Origin: Rhodospirillaceae bacterium
GTDB lineage: Bacteria > Pseudomonadota > Alphaproteobacteria > Rhodospirillales > Rhodospirillaceae
Reading direction: 5' to 3'
Assembly: GCA_016937315.1 (NCBI GenBank)
Contig: JAFGWD010000282.1
Span: 1-10,371 of the forward strand
DNA: 10,371 nucleotides
A program made the position numbers and the translations under genes. Each line of letters opens with the position of its first letter. Position 1 is the stretch's first letter. Positions 1-6,210 of this stretch are shown one piece after another. The notes below the pieces were generated by a model. The model made no database searches and had not been told where the DNA came from. It saw nothing but the letters and a program-made list of their open reading frames with translations.

Positions 1-132
1 GCGGCAACCAAAGCCGCTCCCGCGAAAAAGACCGCCGCGAAGAAACCTGCGGCAAAGAAAGCCTCAGAAAAGAAGCCTGCAGCGAAAAAAACGCCCGCGA
101 AAAAGTCCAGCAAGGAAACCACACCGTCGTGA
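1..132 (+). CDS. topA: DNA topoisomerase I, C-terminal tail (partial)
   Basis: Only the last 43 codons and the TGA stop are in the window; the gene enters from the left edge in frame 1. What is visible is a low-complexity tail of Ala, Lys and Pro (repeated AAKK, PAKK and KKPAAKK units) ending in KETTPS. Such basic tails are typical of alphaproteobacterial TopA, where they help DNA binding and processivity. The identification depends mainly on context, because topA directly upstream of rnr is a common alphaproteobacterial order. No catalytic domain is visible, so another protein with a histone-H1-like tail cannot be excluded. The TGA overlaps the GTG start of rnr (GTGA), which implies translational coupling. 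Confidence 0.7.
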   Translation, partial: AATKAAPAKKTAAKKPAAKKASEKKPAAKKTPAKKSSKETTPS

Positions 133-2360
133 AAGCGAAAAAAACGCCGCGTCCCAACAAGGAACAAATCGCCACATTCATCCGTGATGCCGGTGGCGAT
201 GTCGGGAAGCGCGAAATCGCCCGCGCCTTTTCTATCACCGGCGCTGACCGCGCCTATTTGAAAGACGTGTTGCGCGAACTCGCGGCCGAGGGCGTGGTCC
301 GCAAGGGCGCAAAACGCCAATTTGCGGACCCCAAGGTTCTGCCCACCATCACCGTCATCGAGGTCTTCGACACCGACGATCAGGGTGAACTGCTGGCCAA
401 ACCGGTAACAAAAGCCGATTGGGACATTGCCAAGACAGTCTCCGACGATCCGCCTCTGATCCGTGTTGAGCGAACCCCCCGCATTCGTCCGGCTGTGGGT
501 GTCGGTGACCGTCTGTTGGCGCGTTTGGAACCCACCTCCCCCCACGTCTATACAGCACGCCCCATCCGCCGCATTTCCCACGGGACAGAGTGCCTTCTGG
601 GAATCATCGAAGCCGCAGGGGATGGCTTTATTTTGCGGTCCACCGACCGCAAAGCCAGTGGTGAGTTCGCGGTACGCACCGACGATCTGGGACGCGCCAA
701 GGTTGGCGATTTGGTGACCGCCGAAATTCTGCCGCGTCGCGGCGGACGATTCGGCGCACGGCAGGCACGCGTCATCGAACGCCTGGGCAGCCGCACGGAA
801 CCCAAGGCTTTCAGCCTCATCGCGCTACACGCCAACGACATCCCCTACATCTTTACGGATGAGGCTGTTGGACAAGCAAAGCAAGCGCAGCCCGTCACCG
901 CTCTGGGCAAACGCACCGACTTACGCAAAATCCCCCTGGTCACCATTGATGGCGAGGATGCGCGGGACTTTGATGATGCGGTGTTCGCCGAACCCGACGA
1001 CGACCCCACCAACCTCGGCGGTTGGCACCTGATCGTCGCCATTGCCGACGTCGCCCATTATGTCCGCCCCGGCGATGCCCTTGACCGCACCGCCAAGGAC
1101 CGTGGCAATTCTGTTTATTTCCCCGACCGTGTCGTGCCAATGCTGCCGGAGGAATTGTCCAACAATCTGTGTTCGCTGAGACCCAACGAAGACCGTCCGT
1201 GCCTTGTCGCACACATGTGGGTTGACGCAGAGGGCCGCAAGCGCCGCCACCGTTTTGAACGGGCGCTGATGCGCTCCGCCGCACGATTGACCTACACTCA
1301 GGTACAAACCGCCCAGGACGGGCATCCCGACGACACCACAGGACCACTGCTGGACCCCGTGATCGCCCCTCTGTACGGTGCCTACGCGGCGTTAAATCGT
1401 GCCCGCATTGCACGCGGCACTCTGGACCTCGACATTCCAGAAAAGAAAATCATGGTTGACGAGGCTGGTCATGTCACAGGGGTGTCGGTGCGCGAACGCT
1501 TTGACAGTCACCGCCTGATTGAGGAGTTCATGATCCTCGCCAACGTCGCCGCTGCCGAGGCTTTGGAAGCCGCGCATCAGCCGGTGATGTACCGTGTACA
1601 CGACGAACCCTCCCTGGAAAAACTGGAAGCCCTGCGGACCACCCTGGCCACGGTCAACATCAAACTGGCCAGGGGCCAAGTGATGATGCCCAGAAACTTC
1701 ATGCAAATCCTGAACAAAGCCGAAGGCTTGCCGCAACGCGAAATGATCCATCAGATGGTTTTGCGCACCCAGGCCCAAGCCCAATACGACCCCGCCAACA
1801 TCGGGCATTTTGGTTTGGCTCTGCGGCGTTATGCCCACTTTACCTCGCCAATCCGGCGCTATGCTGATTTGTTGATCCACCGCGCCCTGATTACCGGCTT
1901 TTCCTTGGGCGAAGGCGGCCTGCCCCCGGACACCATCGCAACCTTCTCCGACGTTGCGGAACATATCTCGATGGCCGAACGCCGCGCCGCCAAGGCAGAA
2001 CGGGAAGTTGTCGACCGCTATGCCGCACTTTACCTGCAAGACCGGGTTGGTGCTGACTTTGCCGGGCGCATTGCCGGAGTCTCCCGTTTCGGACTGTTTG
2101 TCACTTTAGCGGAAACCGGAGCCGATGGGCTGATCCCGATCTCCACTCTGCCGTCGGACTTCTATCGCCATGATGAAGCCCGCAACCGCTTGGTTGGACA
2201 GCGCAACAACCGGGTTTTCGCACTGGGCGATGCCTTGACGGTACGCCTGATGGAGGCCAATCCGTTGACCGGCTCGTTGCTTTTGGCCTTACCAGAAACC
2301 GCCAATCAGCCACGCAGTAACAAACCCCAGCGCATTCCCCGGCCCAAACATCGTCGTTAA
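129..2360 (+). CDS. rnr: Ribonuclease R (3'-5' exoribonuclease)
   Basis: This 743-residue protein degrades structured RNA processively from the 3' end and takes part in mRNA decay and rRNA and tmRNA quality control in the cytoplasm. Domains in order are: an N-terminal winged-helix segment (about residues 10-70), cold-shock/OB-like domains (about 75-230), the RNB catalytic domain (about 255-600) and an S1 RNA-binding domain (about 640-722), ending in a short basic tail. The metal-binding signature DGEDARDFDDA places aspartates at D274, D280, D282 and D283, matching the E. coli RNase R catalytic set two residues lower. The downstream RNB motif YAHFTSPIRRYADLL is intact near residue 567. Length is slightly below the E. 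coli enzyme. The start is GTG at 129, overlapping the topA stop by four bases. No other in-frame start fits the N-terminal domain as well. Confidence 0.96.
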   Translation: MKAKKTPRPNKEQIATFIRDAGGDVGKREIARAFSITGADRAYLKDVLRELAAEGVVRKGAKRQFADPKVLPTITVIEVFDTDDQGELLAKPVTKADWDIAKTVSDDPPLIRVERTPRIRPAVGVGDRLLARLEPTSPHVYTARPIRRISHGTECLLGIIEAAGDGFILRSTDRKASGEFAVRTDDLGRAKVGDLVTAEILPRRGGRFGARQARVIERLGSRTEPKAFSLIALHANDIPYIFTDEAVGQAKQAQPVTALGKRTDLRKIPLVTIDGEDARDFDDAVFAEPDDDPTNLGGWHLIVAIADVAHYVRPGDALDRTAKDRGNSVYFPDRVVPMLPEELSNNLCSLRPNEDRPCLVAHMWVDAEGRKRRHRFERALMRSAARLTYTQVQTAQDGHPDDTTGPLLDPVIAPLYGAYAALNRARIARGTLDLDIPEKKIMVDEAGHVTGVSVRERFDSHRLIEEFMILANVAAAEALEAAHQPVMYRVHDEPSLEKLEALRTTLATVNIKLARGQVMMPRNFMQILNKAEGLPQREMIHQMVLRTQAQAQYDPANIGHFGLALRRYAHFTSPIRRYADLLIHRALITGFSLGEGGLPPDTIATFSDVAEHISMAERRAAKAEREVVDRYAALYLQDRVGADFAGRIAGVSRFGLFVTLAETGADGLIPISTLPSDFYRHDEARNRLVGQRNNRVFALGDALTVRLMEANPLTGSLLLALPETANQPRSNKPQRIPRPKHRR

Positions 2361-2416
2361 GTGGAGTAGCGCACGGCTTTCATACGGCAAGACTGGTCGT
2401 ACGCGGACGAAAAGCA

Positions 2417-3988
2417 ATGACCTTGCGTATTTCCCTTTGTTGGCGACGCCTTGTGCACTGCAGCACCTTCATGCTGATGTGGTTGTGGCTGCCATCACCG
2501 GCTCTGGCCAGCTTGGATGTCCCTGAGGTCACACGAATCATCGCCTATGGTCTCCGTGCCATAGAAACCCGCGCCCTGGAACCCGTCAGCTTGTCCGAGA
2601 CAACCCTGGAAGGCTTGCGTGGCCTAGCCACTGTCGAGGCGGGATTAACGCTACAAAGTGATGACAAAATCCTGTCCGCCGCCATCGGCGACCACCCCAT
2701 CGGCGATTGGCCGCTGCCCTCATCCAATACCCCAGAAGCCTGGGCGGCGTTAACCATGCGCGTTCTACAGGCGGCGCAAACCCAATCCAGCATCCTGAAT
2801 CGCATGGATGCCGAGACACTGTATCAGGCCTTTTTTGATTCTGCATTATCGCCTCTGGACCCCTTCTCTCGCTACGCGGGCCGTGCCGAGGCAGAACAGC
2901 AGCAGGAGCGCCGTAACGGCTTTGGTGGGATCGGTATCCGCTACCGTCTACGCCGCGACCACCTGGAAGTCACCTCGGTTCTGGAAGGCACTCCCGCCGA
3001 AGATGTTGGCGTTGAGCCCGGAGACCGGATTTTTAAGATCGGCGAGACAACCATCAATACGCTGTCACGCAAGGCCGTGCACGGCCTGCTGCGCGGCCCC
3101 GTGGACAGCAGCCTCAGACTCGCTCTAACCCGTGGAACAGAAACACGAATCGTCGAGATTAAACGCAGCTTAGTTTCTACGCCAACTGCCTTTTTATCCC
3201 AAACCGGCACGATTCCGCACCTGAAGATCACACGCTTCAGCCAACAGACCGTTGCGCTGTCACGGCGCCTGATCGAAGAATATTTGGATACGGTACAAAG
3301 TCGCCCTCCTCCGGGATTGATTCTGGACTTACGCGGCAACCCCGGCGGACTTTTAGACCAAGCGGTTAATTTGAGCGATCTGTTCCTGAAAAAAGGCGAC
3401 ATCGTCTCAACCCGAGGACGACACCCCCATACCCAGCAAAGCTATCAGGCGACACAAACCGACGTCCCCGGCGGCGATATTTTGAATGGTCTGCCGATTC
3501 TGATTTTGATTGATGGACGAACCGCCTCAGCGGCAGAAATCGTTGCTGCCGCACTACAAGCCGATGGACGCGCCGTGGTGGTCGGCACCACCTCTTACGG
3601 CAAGGGAACTGTACAAACCGTCGTCGCCATGCCGAATGGCGGGGAGATGACTCTAACCTGGTCACGCTTTTACACACCATCCGGCTATGCTCTCCATACC
3701 CTCGGCGTGATGCCCACGGTGTGCACGGCGGAAGGCCGCACCACACCGGAAATGCTGATGCACGCACTCGGCAGCGGCAACTTGCCTGCTATTGCCAACT
3801 ACAGCCGCTGGCGCAGCATCGGTTTGGCAGACACCGAAGGACGCCACGCCTTGCGCCGTATCTGCCCACCCGAGGACCACAGCAACCGGGATGCTCTGGA
3901 TTTGGATATTGCCCAGGCGATTCTGCAATCTCCGGGAGCATATCGCACCGCTCTGGCAGCCTTAGAAACCACCGCCGCCAGCCGATAA
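2417..3988 (+). CDS. S41 family carboxy-terminal processing protease, exported
   Basis: A 523-residue serine protease of the CtpA/Prc type, expected to trim or degrade proteins at their C-termini in the periplasm. The N-terminus is signal-peptide-like: positive residues, a hydrophobic core, and a likely cut after PALA near residue 31. A PDZ domain follows (about residues 172-250, with the carboxylate-binding-type GFGGIGI start). The S41 core runs from about 290 to 435. It contains LDLRGNPGG, the nucleophile Ser371 in DGRTASAAE and the general base Lys396 in SYGKGTVQ, 25 residues apart as in known CtpA enzymes. About 90 residues follow the core. The predicted mature protein has exactly two cysteines, C436 and C483, which could form a disulfide. 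The gene lies 56 bases behind rnr with only a weak ribosome site (GGACGAAAAGCA before ATG) and may be cotranscribed. Its substrate is not visible from sequence. Confidence 0.9.
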   Translation: MTLRISLCWRRLVHCSTFMLMWLWLPSPALASLDVPEVTRIIAYGLRAIETRALEPVSLSETTLEGLRGLATVEAGLTLQSDDKILSAAIGDHPIGDWPLPSSNTPEAWAALTMRVLQAAQTQSSILNRMDAETLYQAFFDSALSPLDPFSRYAGRAEAEQQQERRNGFGGIGIRYRLRRDHLEVTSVLEGTPAEDVGVEPGDRIFKIGETTINTLSRKAVHGLLRGPVDSSLRLALTRGTETRIVEIKRSLVSTPTAFLSQTGTIPHLKITRFSQQTVALSRRLIEEYLDTVQSRPPPGLILDLRGNPGGLLDQAVNLSDLFLKKGDIVSTRGRHPHTQQSYQATQTDVPGGDILNGLPILILIDGRTASAAEIVAAALQADGRAVVVGTTSYGKGTVQTVVAMPNGGEMTLTWSRFYTPSGYALHTLGVMPTVCTAEGRTTPEMLMHALGSGNLPAIANYSRWRSIGLADTEGRHALRRICPPEDHSNRDALDLDIAQAILQSPGAYRTALAALETTAASR

Positions 3989-4011
3989 GGACCGTCTTCG
4001 CGCTTTCTGCC

Positions 4012-4039
4012 TTGACATCGGCGCTAGACACGTTATTTT
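4012..4039 (+). promoter_or_regulatory. Sigma-70-type promoter for rpmG
   Basis: A perfect -35 box TTGACA (4012-4017) is followed after 16 bases by TATTTT (4034-4039), which matches four of six positions of the -10 consensus. Transcription would begin near 4046 and give an untranslated leader of roughly 38 bases before rpmG. The box begins 23 bases past the protease stop, so rpmG can be transcribed independently of the upstream genes. Confidence 0.6.
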
Positions 4040-4083
4040 CCGCGCTTCACAAGGTTCACGTCTCTAACGATGGAATTCAGGTC

Positions 4084-4251
4084 ATGGCTAAGCCCGCCAC
4101 TGTGCTCATAAAGCTGGAAAGCACTGCCGGCACCGGTTACTTCTACGTCATTAAGAAGAACCCACGGAACACCACCGAGAAGATGGAATTCCGTAAGTAT
4201 GATCCGGTGGCCCGGAAGCATGTGCCGTTTCGTGAGACAAAAATGAAGTAA
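4084..4251 (+). CDS. rpmG: 50S ribosomal protein L33
   Basis: A 55-residue basic protein (MAKPATVLIKLESTAGTGYF at the start) with the standard L33 core YVIKKNPRNTTEKMEFRKYD and the terminal FRETKMK. It belongs to the large ribosomal subunit near the E site. The zinc-binding CxxC pairs of the other L33 type are absent, so this is the zinc-independent (C-minus) form. Length is typical of the family. The start is ATG at 4084. A longer upstream extension is open in the same frame but has no family similarity and overlaps the protease gene. The gene has its own promoter at 4012 and ends 19 bases before a strong hairpin terminator. Confidence 0.97.
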   Translation: MAKPATVLIKLESTAGTGYFYVIKKNPRNTTEKMEFRKYDPVARKHVPFRETKMK

Positions 4252-4270
4252 ATGCGACCTGATGGTCGTC

Positions 4271-4306
4271 AAAAAAAGCGCTACTCTTTCGAGTGGCGCT
4301 TTTTTT
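4271..4306. terminator. Bidirectional rho-independent terminator
   Basis: A run of A's and GCGCTACTC (4271-4286) pairs with GAGTGGCGC and a run of T's (4291-4306) around the loop TTTC, giving a 16-base-pair stem with one G-T wobble. The A-tract and T-tract flank the GC core on both sides, so the element can terminate both rpmG on the plus strand and the response-regulator operon arriving on the minus strand. The TAA stop of the response regulator (4305-4307) overlaps the end of the stem. Confidence 0.93.
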
Positions 4307-4682
4307 ATGGCCGGCACAATACTGTGCGAAGCCGCACCAATATCTCTGATACATCAAAAGGCTTACCAATCCAGCCCGAGAACGGCGTCTCGTCCCACGC
4401 GGCATTCAACACCGCATCCGTCGGCATCCCCGAACAGGCCCACACCGGTACATCGGCTAGCCCCGGAAGACTACGAATCCGCCGCGCCCAGCCCCCCCCG
4501 TCACCATCCGGTAAACACAAGTCCATGATCACCAAGTCCGGGACCTCGGCACACGCCGCCTCCAGAGCTTCAGCACCCGTTTCAGCGATCACAGCACGCC
4601 CACCAGCCAAACCAACCAACTCGGCCATCAGGCGGGCTCCTGGCCCCGTATCCTCAACGACCAAAACCAATGGGACAGACAT
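4305..4682 (-). CDS. Stand-alone response-regulator receiver domain protein
   Basis: A 125-residue single-domain response regulator with no output domain. The receiver signature is complete: acidic pair E10-D11 (VVEDT), phosphoacceptor D54 in LVIMDLCLPDG, the switch Ser84 in ACSGM, and Lys107 in IGKPF. It would accept phosphate from a histidine kinase or act in a phosphorelay, and signal by protein contact like DivK or CheY. No kinase gene lies in the window. The start chosen is ATG at 4682, because the receiver fold begins there and because it shares its A with the TGA of the upstream DUF423 gene (TGATG). An in-frame start 17 codons earlier adds residues without receiver similarity. A run of eight G's encodes part of the Gly-rich stretch after D61. 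Its partner and output are unknown. Confidence 0.85.
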   Translation of the reverse strand: MSVPLVLVVEDTGPGARLMAELVGLAGGRAVIAETGAEALEAACAEVPDLVIMDLCLPDGDGGGWARRIRSLPGLADVPVWACSGMPTDAVLNAAWDETPFSGWIGKPFDVSEILVRLRTVLCRP

Positions 4683-5092
4683 CAGGCCGCTCCACGAACC
4701 AAACGCACCGCCGCATGTGTTGCAAACACCCAACCGGCCATCAAAGCGAAAGCCCCAGCAGGTACAATCACACCAGGACGCAGATCACTGAACGCCTGCA
4801 CATACAACCCACCACAAAAGGCCAAAATCCCGAGCCCCCAGGCACAAGCCGCCGACATCAGACTGCGACGTACAGATAACGGCACCAAAGGCATCGCAAT
4901 CACCGCCACCCACAGCACCGCCAAATGCGGCAAATGGTACCTCAGCCCCGTATCCACCCAAGCCACAGAAGCTGTGGGCACACCCGTATGGGCCGCCAGA
5001 GCACCAACCACAATGCCAAGAATCCCCAAGCCTCCAGCCAGAAGACCCAAAATCGTACCAACGATCCCCGTGGTGAAAGTTGCCGTCGACAT
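4682..5092 (-). CDS. DUF423 family small membrane protein
   Basis: A 136-residue hydrophobic protein with about four predicted membrane segments (roughly residues 10-35, 54-72, 78-100 and 106-127). The pattern GALAAH, then YHLPHLAVLW, then GILAFCGGLY and PAGAFALMAGW matches the DUF423 (YgdD-like) family, inner-membrane proteins of unassigned function. Length is usual for the family. The start at 5092 is preceded by a good ribosome site (GGAG, then TAACC, then ATG). The stop overlaps the start of the downstream response-regulator gene by one base, so the two are probably translated as a coupled pair. I see no convincing promoter in the 85 bases between this start and the upstream terminator. 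Confidence 0.85.
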   Translation of the reverse strand: MSTATFTTGIVGTILGLLAGGLGILGIVVGALAAHTGVPTASVAWVDTGLRYHLPHLAVLWVAVIAMPLVPLSVRRSLMSAACAWGLGILAFCGGLYVQAFSDLRPGVIVPAGAFALMAGWVFATHAAVRLVRGAA

Positions 5093-5177
5093 GGTTACTC
5101 CATTTATATCGTGGAAGTCCCAACGCCATGTTGGCGAACTTCAACAAAGATGCAACCGTTCGGAAGAAAAAGAAAAA

Positions 5178-5205
5178 AAGGCCGGACTTGGGAAAGCCCG
5201 GCCTT
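5178..5205 (-). terminator. Rho-independent terminator after the Crp-type gene
   Basis: Read on the minus strand, AAGGCCGG pairs with CCGGCCTT (eight pairs). One C-A mismatch and three further pairs follow around a four-base loop. A T-rich run then follows directly (complement of 5163-5179). It lies 135 bases beyond the stop of the Crp-type gene and separates it from the DUF423 operon. Confidence 0.88.
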
Positions 5206-5340
5206 GAGTATGCTCTTGAGGGAAAGAGGATACCGATACCGATGGCAGAACCACCGGTGACTTCACACTGACCGAAACGCTCCCCACACGAAGTGACGCA
5301 GGTCACTGAACGATCAAAACTGGAAAAAAAACAAAAAATG

Positions 5341-6039
5341 TCACAAATCGCCGCGCACATTCTCGACAATCGTTGCCAATCTGGCAACATCATGAACCAC
5401 TAGAGCGTTCTTTTCCCGCGTCACGATCCCCTGGCGCGACAGATCCCCCATGACTCGGGCCACGGTTTCACGGGTGGTACTCACCCGGCTGGCCAAATCA
5501 GAATGCACCGGAATCGGAGAAATTTGGGCACAGCCATTCTCATCCTCCCCAGCCCCCCGCGCCAAACGCAAAACCTCGGCATGAACGCGGTTGTTCGCAC
5601 CCAGAGTACTCAAATCAAGAATACGGCCAGACGAAGCACGCACCACAGCGGCCAGCCGCTGCATAATAGACAAAGCCATCTGCGGATTTTCGGCAGCAAC
5701 CTTACGAAAGGCGTCATCACTCAAAGACGCAATCAACGAAGTCTCAACCGCCATCACACTTGCGGACCGGGGCTCACCGTCGAGTGCGGCCAATTCTCCG
5801 AAATGACCACCCGGACCAATATCGTCCAATGTAATTTCGCGCCCAGAAACCGAATACAAAACCACCCGCACTTTTCCCTCGACGACAAAGAAGACATCGC
5901 GGGTATCACTTTGGCGATCAATAATTTCTTCCCCCGAACGAAAACGCCTCCAGACCAAAGCCCGGTCAAGATGGGCGCGAACGGCCGCAGGAAGTTCGGC
6001 AAACATGAGAACATCGGTGGCGAGTTTTTTCTGCTTCAT
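5341..6039 (-). CDS. Crp/Fnr family transcriptional regulator with cyclic-nucleotide cassette
   Basis: A 232-residue cytoplasmic DNA-binding regulator. Residues 12-125 form the cNMP-binding beta-roll, with an intact phosphate-binding cassette FGELAALDGEPRSA (E82, R91, S92) as in proteins that truly bind cAMP or cGMP. A dimerisation helix follows (about 118-150). The C-terminal winged helix-turn-helix contains DLASRVSTTRETVARVMGDL, whose recognition helix has the usual R-E-T-V-x-R core. There is no cluster of cysteines, so it is not an oxygen-sensing FNR. The start is ATG at 6037-6039; the ribosome site is poor, and a seven-codon ORF overlaps this start by ATGA. The gene is transcribed alone, with a terminator upstream (after amtB) and another downstream. 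The ligand and regulon are not visible here. Confidence 0.92.
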   Translation of the reverse strand: MKQKKLATDVLMFAELPAAVRAHLDRALVWRRFRSGEEIIDRQSDTRDVFFVVEGKVRVVLYSVSGREITLDDIGPGGHFGELAALDGEPRSASVMAVETSLIASLSDDAFRKVAAENPQMALSIMQRLAAVVRASSGRILDLSTLGANNRVHAEVLRLARGAGEDENGCAQISPIPVHSDLASRVSTTRETVARVMGDLSRQGIVTREKNALVVHDVARLATIVENVRGDL

Positions 6040-6059
6040 GGATCACGCCAAGGCATCAT
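6036..6059 (-). CDS. Possible seven-codon upstream ORF (MMPWRDP)
   Basis: The codons ATG ATG CCT TGG CGT GAT CCA TGA lie directly in front of the Crp-type gene, and the TGA shares four bases with its ATG (ATGA). This arrangement would couple translation, which matters because the main start has no good Shine-Dalgarno. The uORF also lacks a clear ribosome site, and an ORF this short can occur by chance. Confidence 0.2.
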   Translation of the reverse strand: MMPWRDP

Positions 6060-6073
6060 GAGTAAAAATACAA

Positions 6074-6085
6074 GATTTCGAAATC
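6074..6085. promoter_or_regulatory. Perfect 12-bp palindrome, candidate operator
   Basis: GATTTCGAAATC is a perfect palindrome. It falls where transcription from the candidate promoter at 6092-6120 would start, a position typical of a repressor or autoregulatory site. It does not match the usual Crp or Fnr consensus, so the binding protein is unknown. Confidence 0.35.
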
Positions 6086-6091
6086 CAAACC

Positions 6092-6120
6092 ATTGTGCAC
6101 CGTACCCCCCCCTTTCTCAA
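6092..6120 (-). promoter_or_regulatory. Candidate promoter of the Crp-type gene with G8 spacer
   Basis: On the minus strand, TTGAGA (6120-6115) and CACAAT (6097-6092) are separated by exactly 17 bases, and the spacer contains a run of eight G's (6105-6112). Each box matches the sigma-70 consensus at four or more of six positions. The -35 overlaps an inverted repeat, CTTTCT-CA-AGAAAG (6112-6125). The start point would be near 6085, about 46 bases before the coding region. Confidence 0.4.
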
Positions 6121-6155
6121 GAAAGTATGAAAAACACTACGGGTGCAATGAAAAA

Positions 6156-6179
6156 CCGGGGCACCACAAGGTGCCCCGG
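6156..6179 (-). terminator. Rho-independent terminator after amtB
   Basis: CCGGGGCACC pairs perfectly with GGTGCCCCGG over ten base pairs around a four-base loop. On the minus strand a run of five T's follows at once (complement of 6151-6155). It sits 31 bases past the amtB stop and closes the glnK-amtB operon. Confidence 0.92.
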
Positions 6180-6210
6180 AGATTTGAGTTCTGTATCCAC
6201 CAACCTTGAC

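Noticed and set aside
3721..4083. Upstream extension of the L33 reading frame
   Set aside because: The extra 121 residues overlap the protease gene, have no similarity to L33, and contain the rpmG promoter. The true start is ATG at 4084.
5119..5136. Inverted repeat CGCCA-TGT-TGGCG upstream of DUF423
   Set aside because: Only five paired bases, with no promoter boxes in useful positions. Too weak to report as an operator.
5093..5177. TATAAA close to the DUF423 start as a -10 box
   Set aside because: No -35 at a suitable distance, and the start point would fall inside the ribosome site.
4785..5393. A 202-codon minus-strand ORF between the Crp-type gene and DUF423
   Set aside because: It runs through a strong terminator and overlaps DUF423 in another frame, and its Gly/Trp/Phe-rich content is typical of a shadow frame.
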